From: Endotrypanum monterogeii
Lineage: Eukaryota > Euglenozoa > Kinetoplastea > Trypanosomatida > Trypanosomatidae
Direction of reading: 5' to 3'
Assembly: GCA_000333855.2 (NCBI GenBank)
Contig: CM007321.1
Span: forward strand, 1 to 64,000
DNA length: 64,000 nt
Shown here in pieces: positions 32,678 to 42,294 of this stretch; position 1 is the stretch's first letter; every line of letters starts with the position of its first letter. A program made the position numbers and the translations under genes. Below the pieces are notes generated by a model. That model had not been told where the DNA came from. It ran no database searches and saw only the letters and a list, made by a program, of their open reading frames with translations.

Positions 32678-33435
32678 TGCGTGTGTATATGTATGCGTGG
32701 GGGGGGGGGATCTATTCAGTGTTGTTGTTGTTGTTGTGATCCGGCGAAAGGAGAGGGCAAAGACCTTTTTTTCTACTATACAAACATTTGAGTGCAAGGA
32801 CCCACTCCACACGAGAACCATGAGGGACACTCATTCACACACGCCCACACAGACATATAGAGGGGTGCATGCCGCAGCGCTAGGGGGGGGGGGAAGATAG
32901 GGAGGCGATGGGAGGGGAGGGATGCATTGTGAAACGATGCCGACCTGAATGAGCTGAGCGNNNNNNNNNNNNNNNNNNNNNNNNNNNNNNNNNNNNNNNN
33001 NNNNNNNNNNNNNNNNNNNNNNNNNNNNNNNNNNNNNNNNNNNNNNNNNGCCTGTTTCTCACTCCCTGATCATCGCCTCTGTCATGTTGCTGGGGCACCA
33101 CCCGACGGCATTCCCAAGGGTCGGCTGCAGGCTCCACTCGACTGCGTAGGCGGACGGTGGCGAGTGAGACACCTTGGTACCGTGCCCAACACCCCTGGCC
33201 ATCATATAGGTGATACAAGCACGTTCGAGCTCGTCGGCTGCACCGGCACCACTCCGCCCAGGGCCCGATGGCGAACATCCGCCGCCGTAAGTCGATGGGA
33301 TCTCTCACCTGCATAAACCCTCCGAATGGGGTGCCCACCAGAACAGGCCCAGCATTGGCCGTGAAACGAAGCCGTTGGTTGTTTGGGGCTTCGTCACAGG
33401 AAGAAAAGGAGGGAGGGAGGCGCAGCGCCACACAT
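32678..33435 (+). repeat. Dispersed inverted repeat, copy 1 (interrupted by N gap)
   Basis: This copy matches the reverse complement of 52972-53638 nearly base for base, differing in only a few places (for example one A/C near 32935, an A/G in the AATGGGGTG segment and a small change near 33200). It lies about 350 bases downstream of the stop of the gene at 33787. It contains no credible coding frame: the open frame MANIRRRKS... appears in both copies because the DNA is duplicated. Size, 3' UTR location and high copy identity fit SIDER-type degenerate retroposons of Leishmania, but I could not verify the family signature by reading. Confidence 0.85.
32961..33049. other. Assembly gap (89 N)
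   Basis: Eighty-nine Ns fall inside repeat copy 1. The intact copy at 52972-53638 has only four bases (CGAC) between the flanking sequences, so the gap is probably far smaller than drawn. Confidence 0.9.
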
Positions 33436-33467
33436 ACATACACACACACACACACACATATATATAC

Positions 33468-33501
<34 letters not shown>

Positions 33502-33786
33502 ATGTATGTTTGTGTGACATTTTGTGAATGTCTGCACAGCACCATGCACCGAGCCCTAAGCGTTGCAGTTTGCCCTGTGCGAGGGGGGGGGGGGGGCGAA
33601 GCACCCGCCAACTTCTTGCAAAATCCGTCCCCGTTGTCAGGGTATGGCGATGCTCTGCCCCTCCCCCCCCTGCCCCTCCTCCCTTCCCTTTCTCGTCCCT
33701 GCAGCTTCCCGTGCCCCAACCTATGAGACCCTTTTTCTCGCTCCTTTTTTTTGTTGTTGTTGGTGGTGAGCCAATTCACATGGCAA

Positions 33787-34035
33787 CTACTCTGTGGTAT
33801 CTCCCTCGAGCGTGACAAACACATGTTGATCATCCTCTAGCACATCACAAACACGAGCGTCGAGGTCGCACTGCACACCGCCCTCCTTTCGGATCAGCAC
33901 TGGAGGTCCGAAGCGCTTTCCAAAGGAGGCGTCATAGTGTATCATGGCTGCGTGACCAAGCCATATGACCCTCTGCGTGCCATCGCCGCACTGTAGCGGA
34001 ATAATTTTTTCTCGTACATGTACAGTTATTTTCAT
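33787..34035 (-). CDS. Small conserved-looking protein, unknown (82 aa)
   Basis: From the Met at 34035 the frame gives 82 residues of normal composition without repeats: a KITVHVREKIIPLQC start, a WLGHAAMIHYD segment and a beta-rich end. The sequence suggests a small all-beta or beta-grasp (ubiquitin-like) fold, but I cannot name the family. The longer frame starting at 34128 adds low-complexity PPP/RRR sequence and was not used. It is flanked by about 860 bases of non-coding sequence upstream. Confidence 0.7.
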   Translation of the reverse strand: MKITVHVREKIIPLQCGDGTQRVIWLGHAAMIHYDASFGKRFGPPVLIRKEGGVQCDLDARVCDVLEDDQHVFVTLEGDTTE

Positions 34036-34899
34036 GGCTGTGCGTGGAGGTGCAGTTTGCGGGTTCTGGAAATAAATCGAAATAGGCAGAGGGTGTCTTC
34101 TCCTCCTCCCCCTCCTCTGTTGGAGCACTGGTGTGTTGTTGTCTGGGAAGCACTGCAGCGCAACTCCCCGATACGTGAAGAGATTTGTAACCGATCAGGG
34201 ATCGAAAGCAGTCGACCTGACAGATATTATTTTTTTTTTCAATGGAAAGAGGTAAGAAGCAGTGTAGGAGGAGGGTCTGCATGGTGCGGTCAGCGTCTGT
34301 ATGCATTCGATCAGGTGACGTGTTCCCATGCACACGAACAGTGAGGGATGAGCAGAAAAGATCAGCTCACTTTTCATACGTTGTTGAAGTTCACGTCTGA
34401 GTCTTGAGGTGCCTCTGCAGACCGCTCAGCCAGCCCTTTCAAGGAGCACAAGACAAAATATCTACCCTTCATCTCATCTCTACCACTATGCCTCCCCCCC
34501 CCCACCGACACACACACACACATAGTCACGTACACACACTCTCGTCCCTGAGTATAAATAAATATATACTTATAGAGGACAGGAGGAGATAGGAGAAGGG
34601 GACGCAGCCAAACACGCCCAAAAGGCTTTAGCTCTCAGTCACTCTTTTTTTTTTTTATGATGCAGATCAAAATTTGGCGTTTCTCCTTTAAAGGGGTGAG
34701 AACACGCTCCGCAGGAGCGCCATTGCAGCGGTACACGCACGGTACATCGACGAAGCGGGTAGGGAGCGAGGGAGGGTTGCGTCTTTGGCCTGCGAGAGTC
34801 ACACTGTCCAATGAAACACAAAAAAAAAAGATGGGACGGTGGGGGGGGGGGGGGGGGACACAAAAAGAAGGCACGACATAGGGGAGGGGCGGAGGGAGA
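34036..34899. other. Intergenic region with poly-G
   Basis: No gene seen. A G17-18 run on the plus strand lies at 34840-34857, with poly-T at about 34645-34655. The poly-G reads as poly-C in the transcribed direction and lies just past the stop of the next gene. Confidence 0.5.
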
Positions 34900-35250
34900 T
34901 TAATTTCCGTTCCAGCTCTTGAGGTGAAGGAGGGCGCGAGGGTCGAGATCGTTCTGGAGTGCGTTCGACGTCTGACCCGGTGTGGGGGTACGCAACATGT
35001 TCGTGAGTGTCAAGGCGTCCTGCGCCTCACGTTGGCGCTTCGCCAGCTGCAGGAGCTCCTCGGGTATGTTATCGCCATAAACTTTCTTGATGTGCATGTA
35101 CATCTGCTCCTCACGCTTGGGTTGCACGCGGAATACGGTCATCCGGACGAACTGATATGCAAAGCCCATCGTCAGCATGGAAATCCAGAAAAACTGTAAT
35201 TTAGTGCGCGTCGGCATGCGCTCATAATGCGACACGCCGGGCAGAGCCAT
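34900..35250 (-). CDS. Small single-TM protein, unknown, possibly mitochondrial inner membrane
   Basis: The 116-residue product has a short N-terminal region, one hydrophobic helix at about 19-40 (LQFFWISMLTMGFAYQFVRM), then a charged helical region and a hydrophilic tail. Small proteins with this design are frequent among trypanosomatid respiratory-complex subunits and assembly factors, but no signature allows a name. The Met at 35250 follows the upstream proline-rich low-complexity stretch, so it is preferred to the Met at 35373. Confidence 0.75.
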   Translation of the reverse strand: MALPGVSHYERMPTRTKLQFFWISMLTMGFAYQFVRMTVFRVQPKREEQMYMHIKKVYGDNIPEELLQLAKRQREAQDALTLTNMLRTPTPGQTSNALQNDLDPRALLHLKSWNGN

Positions 35251-35821
35251 GGCTGTGGGGAGAGGCAAAAGAGGAGGGGGAGGAGGCAGGGGTGAAATGA
35301 AAATCGAGTACATGATCATCAAGTGGGAAGATATGGCGGGGAGGCCATAACAAAAGGGGGGAGAGGGGAACACGGGGGACAGGTCACTGGTGCATATGAG
35401 CCTCTGTGTTCTACAAAATAGAAGTTGATAAGGTCAGCGTTACACAGACACCGAAAAATACTACCACCAGTCCCCAGTCCCCATCCCCCATTCCCCCTCG
35501 CCTCTCTGCTTTCCAAAAGTGTTGCATGATACACACCAACGACATGGAATAGGACTGGTGTCGCGTCGCTAAGATGCTCTACAAAGCTCGGAATTTGTAT
35601 CCAGCTCTGGATACCTTTTTTATTCTTCAGCAGGTCAGCGTTATCCATCAAGAAACGTTATCACAAACCCTCTCCTCATTATGTTATCGCAGTGTTGCAT
35701 CGCCACGTGTACAAGCATGTTGCCTTCGGGTTGGTCACGAGTCGGTAGTCTGTGCGTGCGTGCGTGCGTGTTTGTGTGTGTCTGTGTGCGTGCCTGGAGG
35801 GGGGAGACAACGATGTGCAGC
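35251..35821. other. Intergenic region, no gene seen
   Basis: A GTGC/GTGT-rich tract occurs near 35752-35800 on the plus strand. Nothing else recognisable. Confidence 0.5.
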
Positions 35822-36067
35822 TCATGCTGTGGCGGCCTCACCTTTGCCTCTGGCAGACTCGTCGAAGCCAATATAGATGATGTTCTCGCCGCGAATGAAG
35901 ACCAGTGGCTCGGGTGGCTGATTTCGTGCGGCACGGCTTCTCCGACACTGTGACAAAACAACATCAAAGGATCCGTCGAGGGCCTCGAGTCGGCCGTGGT
36001 ACTCCTCTCCATGTGCCATGTGGCAGCACACGGACTGCCGGAGGAGCGACTCTAAGCTGACAGACAT
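35822..36067 (-). CDS. LSm6-like Sm-fold protein
   Basis: The 81-residue product is a single Sm fold. The Sm1 motif reads SLESLLRQSV...G.EYHGRLEALDG.FDVVL and Sm2 reads VFIRGENIIYIGF. FIRG in Sm2 is typical of LSm6 and the SmF side of the ring (human LSm6 has FIRGNNVLYI); SmF proper has IRCNN. LSm2-8 binds the 3' end of U6 snRNA, and LSm1-7 acts in cytoplasmic decay; LSm6 is in both. The Met at 36067 is preferred: the alternative upstream Met at 36091 adds eight residues only. Confidence 0.8.
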   Translation of the reverse strand: MSVSLESLLRQSVCCHMAHGEEYHGRLEALDGSFDVVLSQCRRSRAARNQPPEPLVFIRGENIIYIGFDESARGKGEAATA

Positions 36068-36548
36068 AACTAACGTGAAGAGAGGGTGCAAATAGATATG
36101 AATAGACGGCGTATGTGTATGCGTGTGTGTACGTGTGTCTGTTGGCGGTGGTGAGGAGGGTATAGAGAAACTAGAGGTGGGGTTTCACTTCGCCCATCTG
36201 CCGATGGATAGATGTGTGTTTGTGTGTGTTTGTGTGTGTGTGTGTGTTTTGTTAGGAAGGAGGAGGAGGAGAGGGTCATACTCAAAACAGCTGGAAACAA
36301 CAGCGACACAAAGAAATTTTGATTTGAAAAAAAAGGTGCCGAAAAGAAAATGGAACCACCAACTAAAATTTAAAAAAAACGCCAGAGCTTCCTACTCTCT
36401 CACGCCTCCGGTCTGTCCCACTTTTCAGTGCAGCACCACGCATGCGCGCGCGCACACACACACACACACCTCACAGCTATCCATCCCTGCCCACGTTGGG
36501 GTATCTGCCTCAGCTCTACTTTTCTGGAATTTTGGGAAAATGTTGCAG

Positions 36549-36587
<39 letters not shown>

Positions 36588-37422
36588 GTCTATATATGTA
36601 TATAATTGTGAAGAGTCGGAGCGGGGGAAGAAGAAATCAAGAAAATGCGAGCACAGCAGCAGCTCTCGCCTTCGTATTGATACCCCCAACCCCTATCAGC
36701 CACTCTCTCACTCCTACACATATACACAAAGCTCTAGAGAAAAAAAAAATATGCAAGGTAGAAGAAAAATTAGGGATACACCCACACAAGCAAACATACA
36801 TACATATGTATATATACACGTATAGATCTCTCTACAAACGTGTACATAGAGCTTTCTATTTTGTTTTTCGTACACGAATACATACTCCACCTTCCCTCCC
36901 AACAACACCTGTGACTCCCCACACACACGCCAAACGGACTACACATGAGCGAGGGACAGAGACTGATCCTCGCACACACACACACACACACACAGACACA
37001 CAGACAGACACACAGACACACCGATAGATACATGTACGTATATATAGGGAGAAAGAGTTTTCATAGACGTCTAAAAAAAAAAAAACCACGAACAGGGGGG
37101 AGGTGAGGGAGAAGCAGAGCAACACACTAAAGTGGAAACATGGCGAAAATCGCGGATTTCGCGTCTCAAGTGTCCCCACATCATCTCTGTGCGTCTGTGT
37201 GCGTGTGTGTGTGTGTGTATGTTCATGCCTCATCAGGGAAACAAGTTCAATATCGGCATACAAGCTGGAGGGGGGAGGGGAGGGAGAAATAATGAAATAT
37301 ATGCACGGATCAAGGGCCAGACGCAACCCACGATTGGAAAAAAAAAAAACGAATCCCCTCAGTCACTGTCTCCCCATTTCCCCCCTCTGCCCACAGGCGC
37401 AGAGCGAGAGAACGGCTATGTT
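36068..37422. other. Intergenic region with many microsatellites
   Basis: No gene seen. Arrays: (GT)n 36212-36246, (CA)n 36452-36469, TA 36551-36582, CA with CAGA units 36973-37021, (GT)n 37197-37219, poly-A near 37073-37084 and 37338-37349. Frames of poly-YI and poly-TH here are repeat artefacts. Confidence 0.6.
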
Positions 37423-38799
37423 TCAGGGTCGTTCCTCGGCGGCTTCTACGAGGCACCCTTGCACCGACTTGTCGTGCAATGCCTTCTGCGCAGCCGTGAC
37501 AGACCTCCGCCTGGACAGCGGATAGCTAGGGCCAGATCCACAAGAAAAGGAGGCAGATACAGGGAGCATGGCTCCTCCTACCGGCGTCAGATAGCGCCGC
37601 CCAGAAATCCCCGTTGCAGCAGATGACGAGCGAGTGGGTGTCGAGTGCCGTGAATGTCGCCGATAGGTTGATGCGACGGAGAAGACAAGTGAAGAAGCCC
37701 GCACGTAGGGGCTGCCTGTGTTCGATGATTCATCCCCCGCTGCCTCCTCGCTGGAGGTCAGATCCGCGGCGGTCTGGAAGTTCGATACGAGAGGCGAACT
37801 CTTTTCTCGCATCAGCCTGCGACTGGATGCAGTGTCCGGCGTTGCGTCGTCCCCACCGCCGGTGCGCGGTAACGTCCTCAAGAACCGCACGCGGCGCACT
37901 AAGGCGGCGCGCTCTGCCCACCACTCGCGCGCCACACATTTGCGCATAACATGTTCTACCGCCATGATCCAGCAGATGCACTGCGCCGCCCACTCCGACT
38001 GACACTGCTGAAGCGTAATCGCATGCTCGGCGATGAACCGCTTCTCAGTGAGATGCCAGAGAAGTCGCTGATGCTGGTGCGCGTACATGCCACTCAGCGA
38101 TGCGCGTGCCTCCGCCTCGCTGGCCATCAGGTGATGCAGCCGACTACGATCCTGCCCGCTGCGGCGCGTCCGATCGGGCCGACGGCCGAGGTATTCGAGC
38201 GACGGCGGCTCCCACTCACTCGTGATGTCCACCTCCGAGTAGGTGTTTATATCGCCTCTGAAGCTCTGCGTTGGCTGGCTCACCTCCACCAGCGAGCTGT
38301 GGATGCCACCGTCTTGAGGGGCATCGATACAGTCGTCACACGTCTCAAATTTTTCGATCCGGGTGAAGCACGAGGGGGAGGGGGAAGAGGAAGAGGAGGC
38401 CGAAACCTGATACAAATCAGGCATCAGCGGATCAAATATGCTACTCTTCACATCGCCGTGCTGTGGGGCTGCATTGGAGGTAGACACACGCAGCGCCCCT
38501 GCGCTGTGATCAGATGGGGCGTCGTCGACGTATGCAGGTGGTGCAGTGAGCTGGAGGGCAGTAGCAGTAAAGCCCTGAATGGGATTTCTATCGTGAGCCG
38601 CACCTTCCTTCAGTGACGGATCCGTGCCCACCGTCGCTGACACACTGTTGAGCGCACCCTCCCCTTCCGGTGCCGGGCGATCTTTTTTCTTCTTGAGTCT
38701 CGAGATAAAACTGGAGCGCTTTTCACGGCGCAGGGGAGGCGGCGATGGCGCCGAAGTCACGGCAGTTGCCACCCCCGCCCCCACGCAGCAGTTACCCAT
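37423..38799 (-). CDS. MGNCC protein, likely myristoylated and palmitoylated, unknown
   Basis: The 458-residue product begins MGNCC, the consensus for N-myristoylation at Gly2 with palmitoylation at Cys4/Cys5, seen in trypanosomatid membrane and flagellar proteins. A Lys-rich basic cluster follows (RLKKKKDR). The middle holds a helical region around HQHQRLLWHLTEKRFIAEHA... with several Trp and Cys, and the ends are Ser-rich and disordered. I see no catalytic motif. Dual acylation predicts attachment to the plasma or flagellar membrane; the role remains unknown. Confidence 0.8.
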   Translation of the reverse strand: MGNCCVGAGVATAVTSAPSPPPLRREKRSSFISRLKKKKDRPAPEGEGALNSVSATVGTDPSLKEGAAHDRNPIQGFTATALQLTAPPAYVDDAPSDHSAGALRVSTSNAAPQHGDVKSSIFDPLMPDLYQVSASSSSSPSPSCFTRIEKFETCDDCIDAPQDGGIHSSLVEVSQPTQSFRGDINTYSEVDITSEWEPPSLEYLGRRPDRTRRSGQDRSRLHHLMASEAEARASLSGMYAHQHQRLLWHLTEKRFIAEHAITLQQCQSEWAAQCICWIMAVEHVMRKCVAREWWAERAALVRRVRFLRTLPRTGGGDDATPDTASSRRLMREKSSPLVSNFQTAADLTSSEEAAGDESSNTGSPYVRASSLVFSVASTYRRHSRHSTPTRSSSAATGISGRRYLTPVGGAMLPVSASFSCGSGPSYPLSRRRSVTAAQKALHDKSVQGCLVEAAEERP

Positions 38800-39161
38800 T
38801 TTGGCTCTGAGGGAAACGTTCTGGGTGCCTTAGGGGGGGGGAAAGGGAACAATGGCAGAAATTTTCTTTTTTTTTATGCTCGTCAATAACGAGCAAACGT
38901 GGTGAGAAAATGAATTTAAAAAAAAAAACACGGCTGACCAGACGCGGAAATGTGCCTATCGTGCAAATGTATACACATGCAAACATATATATATATATAT
39001 ATATAAATAATATTAGATGAGCACAGGAAGAGGGGAAGAAAGAGAAGCGGGGAGGATGGGGAGGGACGAGAGAAAAAGCGCCTAGGATGTGTCTATACAT
39101 TATGTGAACACCATACTCATAAATCTATTCACACACACACACACACACACACACTTATAAC

Positions 39162-39198
<37 letters not shown>

Positions 39199-39990
39199 TT
39201 GCATGTCTGTGTTGGACGTGTGTGTGTGTTGGTGCAGGCCCTGAAGAATTTTTTTTTTTTGGAGGGGGAAGAGGATGAGAGGATTTATGTTTTTTTTTTG
39301 AGGGGGGTAACTCTGTGCCCTTCAATTTTTTTTTAGCCCCCACACCGACGACACCAGCAGGAACTGAGAACAGATCCGAGTGGATAAAAAGACAAAACAT
39401 TCGATGGGGTGGGTCACCCCTCTCACACACACACGCACAAATAGTTCTGTAGCGGATTGCACTAGGAGAACGAGGAGGAGAAGGTAAAAACAAGTTCAGA
39501 AAGCATCAAAGCGCTTTCTTCCACCCCCATCCACCTACTGAGATTCTCATAACGTACATGTAAGTGTGTGTGTGTGTGTGTGTGTGGGTAGGGGGGGAGG
39601 GTATGGAGGGGGAGGAGATGAGGGTAGTGGAAGAGGATGAGCAAGAAAAAGTGTCCATGCGAACAAGGGACCGCAGAGTCAAGATGGTTCGGTCTACACA
39701 AACACAACGACTTTACATGCAGTCGCCATCGCGGGCGATGGTCACAGCGATGGGGAGAGGGGGGGGGAGCACACGATGCCATCCACACGCCGATGCCTGT
39801 GAAATCCGCGTCAAGAACAAAAAAAAAAAATCAGGCACGATAAACTGTGCCGAGCAACCGCATTGATAGCAGGCGTCACCTGCATAAGCTGCACCACCAC
39901 CACCACCACCTCCTCCTCCTCCTTCTCTTTCTCCTTCTCCATCTCCTCTTCCGCAACTGGAGGTGACGGGCAAGAGTGCTGGACACCCCC
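38800..39990. other. Intergenic region with TA, CA and GT arrays
   Basis: No gene seen. TA arrays at 38983-39006 and 39163-39195, CA at 39130-39153, GT at 39565-39588. A plus-strand pyrimidine block CACCACCAC...TCTCCTTCTCC lies at 39893-39955 just past the stop of the CLC gene. Confidence 0.55.
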
Positions 39991-42294
39991 TCAGCTGCGG
40001 GGTAGTGTACTGGACGCGGTGTTGCGACGCCGCTGTCGCGCTACCTTCCGCTCCTCCCGCTCCAGCTCATCCTCCTCCATGTGTTCCTCGCGCTCCTTGA
40101 CACGCATAAAATTAATCAAATCTTTTTTACTGATAAATCCTTCGAACCTCGAGTAGCGGCAGACAAAAATATGATGCGTGCCGAGTGACTGGAATAGGTA
40201 CAGCAGTTTTTTCACCGAGCACTCCGGCTCCACCTGCAGGAGGCAGGTCTCTAGAAGGCTGGTGAGATCGACCTCGAGGAAGGTCGGGTCGGTCGAGTAG
40301 GACGACGCCGTTTTGAAGCGAAGGTATGTATCAAGACTTATATCGCTGTTGTTCACCGCAGCCACCTGTATGGCCCGTAATATTTTTTTTGTGCTTGCAT
40401 ACCCCAACAGCGTCATGTCGCTGACGGACTCGACCACAGGGAACCCACTTACATTCATCCTTGTCACGAGCTCGTTGAAGTCGCGCACCTGTAGCCCGCA
40501 CGCTGTCAGCACTGTGAACTGCTTGTGCTGGTAAACATGCTCGGCCACAAAGTCGAGGCGGAACTCCTTCTTTGGGTCGAGGTAGGGCAGCTTCTGCTCC
40601 TCGATGATGATTTCGTACATGCCCTTCACGCCGACCGCCTCACCAGCCGCCTTGGCGCAGAGAATGCCCACAATGACGGGCACCATGTACTCGAGCGAGC
40701 CCGTCAGCTCAAACATGATAATCGCCAGGCAGATGGTCATGTGGGTAACGCCAGTGAGCATGGCCGCCGCGCCAACGATTGCATACACACCGGGAATAAC
40801 GCACAAATCCTGGTCAAAGCACTCCGTGAAGATGTAGGAGCTCGAGTAGGTTTCCTGGATCGAGCGGAACATCATACCAAAGGCGCGGCCGTACAGCGCC
40901 CCAATCGTTAACGACGGCACGAGTACACCAGCAGGCAGAAAAATGCCAACGGTGTACATAAACATGAAAAACTTTACGGTCGCAGTGACAAGGAGAGAAA
41001 AAAAAGCACGCATGTCGCTGTCGACACACATCTCGATGTGGCTATGCGGGGTGCAGTCCTGGAAGCAGTCGCCCAGAAGCTCCAGCATGCTACCAGAGGC
41101 GTACGGCGTCACGAAGTTGATCGTAGCCGTGACCGCGGCCACGATGGCCACCTCCACCAGCCGCCACTGCTTCACGTGCTTCTTGCGCCACCGGGAAACG
41201 CGCAGGTTGACGATGCTGAAGGCTGACCCCATGAACCCACCAAAACAGCCAATCGCAGCAAACATGGGAAACTCAAAGAAGTGCCAGTTGTGCTGATAGT
41301 TGACGCTGAACTGGACGATGCGGCCCGTGTGCCAGAGATCCACGTGCGACTGGAGCAGCACCGCCGTCACTCCACAAATGAGCGCCGCCATCAGCGCATT
41401 AAAATTATAAGACGTGGAGACGTCCTCCAGCGCAAAAATGACACCCCCGACTGGGGCACCAAAGGCAACCGCCATCCCTCCACCTGCGCCAGCGGTGATG
41501 AGCTCGCGCTTCTTGGCCTCATGATGATAGCTCGGAAAAATATTAGAAATGATGCCGCCCACGCAGGCGCCGATGTGAACAAAAGGACCCTCCTTCCCCA
41601 CCGTCAAGCCGGACCCGGTAGAGAAGCACATGCCCATCACCTTCGTGATGAGCGTCCAGCCGCCTAGGTACCGCCGGACGTGGTGGCCCGAAACGATCGT
41701 CTTCACCTCGGCAATCCCTCCACCAGATGCGTAGGGGGCGTATGTTTTGCAGAGGTACGCCGCCATGACGGCCGCCAGGGTGGAGAAGCTGACGTACATG
41801 ACGTAGTCTACGAATGCAACCACCTGATTGTCACGGCCCAGAAAAAATTCCCCCCAGGTGTAGTACTCGTCACACTCGCTGCTGTGAACACAACACATAT
41901 TGCGGCCCAACCAGAAGAAGTGCGCACAAATCCCGGTGCGGAAGGCGCTCACCCAGTGCGCACACGCGTCACTGAAGACACCAATACCGCCCAGCACAAT
42001 GCCGCATACCAGCGCAGCTAAAAAGGATTGGCCTTCGGGGCTGTACATGGACCAGGTGTCTGCGAGCGACGAAGACACGGTGGCGGCTCGGCCGCGAGAT
42101 CGCCGCCGTAGCACCTCCACCTCCGCCGCCTCCAGATAGCTTCTGGTGCAATCGACTGTCGACCAGTCCGCCTCTGGAGCTTGTGTGACGAGATTCGTGA
42201 TGCCCTCACCGGCGCCTCCATCACCTCTATAGCCACTGCGAGCGTGGCTTCCTCCAGCACCGCCCTGGTGGTCTGCTCGGGCTGATGAGTCCAT
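39991..42294 (-). CDS. CLC-family chloride channel/transporter with two CBS domains
   Basis: The 767-residue product has the multi-helix CLC core (about 90-560) and two C-terminal CBS domains (about 590-645 and 683-732). Selectivity motifs are recognisable: YASGGGIAEVK (about 188-198, equivalent to GSGIP), GKEGPFVHIG (233-242, gating Glu at 235) and LPAGVLVPSLTIGA (about 453-466). In the segment AFGAPVGGVIFALEDV the position of the exchanger 'proton glutamate' is Asp291, so the site keeps an acid. Whether it is a channel or a chloride/proton exchanger cannot be read from sequence. The Met at 42294 was chosen, though one 14 codons upstream is also possible. Likely site: endosomal/acidocalcisome or plasma membrane. 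Confidence 0.92.
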   Translation of the reverse strand: MDSSARADHQGGAGGSHARSGYRGDGGAGEGITNLVTQAPEADWSTVDCTRSYLEAAEVEVLRRRSRGRAATVSSSLADTWSMYSPEGQSFLAALVCGIVLGGIGVFSDACAHWVSAFRTGICAHFFWLGRNMCCVHSSECDEYYTWGEFFLGRDNQVVAFVDYVMYVSFSTLAAVMAAYLCKTYAPYASGGGIAEVKTIVSGHHVRRYLGGWTLITKVMGMCFSTGSGLTVGKEGPFVHIGACVGGIISNIFPSYHHEAKKRELITAGAGGGMAVAFGAPVGGVIFALEDVSTSYNFNALMAALICGVTAVLLQSHVDLWHTGRIVQFSVNYQHNWHFFEFPMFAAIGCFGGFMGSAFSIVNLRVSRWRKKHVKQWRLVEVAIVAAVTATINFVTPYASGSMLELLGDCFQDCTPHSHIEMCVDSDMRAFFSLLVTATVKFFMFMYTVGIFLPAGVLVPSLTIGALYGRAFGMMFRSIQETYSSSYIFTECFDQDLCVIPGVYAIVGAAAMLTGVTHMTICLAIIMFELTGSLEYMVPVIVGILCAKAAGEAVGVKGMYEIIIEEQKLPYLDPKKEFRLDFVAEHVYQHKQFTVLTACGLQVRDFNELVTRMNVSGFPVVESVSDMTLLGYASTKKILRAIQVAAVNNSDISLDTYLRFKTASSYSTDPTFLEVDLTSLLETCLLQVEPECSVKKLLYLFQSLGTHHIFVCRYSRFEGFISKKDLINFMRVKEREEHMEEDELEREERKVARQRRRNTASSTLPRS

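Larger units (their letters stand above)
32040..33786. other. Intergenic region with inverted-repeat copy and assembly gap
   Basis: No gene seen. (GT)n lies at 32199-32227. The rest up to about 33435 is one copy of a dispersed repeat (separate entry), broken by 89 N. From 33437 a CA, TA, TG palindromic composite extends to about 33516. A pyrimidine block at 33656-33690 lies past the stop of the next gene. The frames spanning the N run are not credible. Confidence 0.6.

Noticed and set aside
33268..33726. Plus-strand frame MANIRRRKSMGSL..., also present as a minus-strand frame at 52460-53140
   Set aside because: Occurs in both copies of the inverted repeat and runs into CA/TA arrays; it reflects duplicated DNA, not a conserved gene.
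32880..33833. Minus-strand frame spanning the N gap
   Set aside because: Contains 30 X residues from the N run and repeat-derived sequence; not a gene.
36428..37027. 199-residue plus-strand frame
   Set aside because: Dominated by TA and CA arrays (poly-YI and TH runs).
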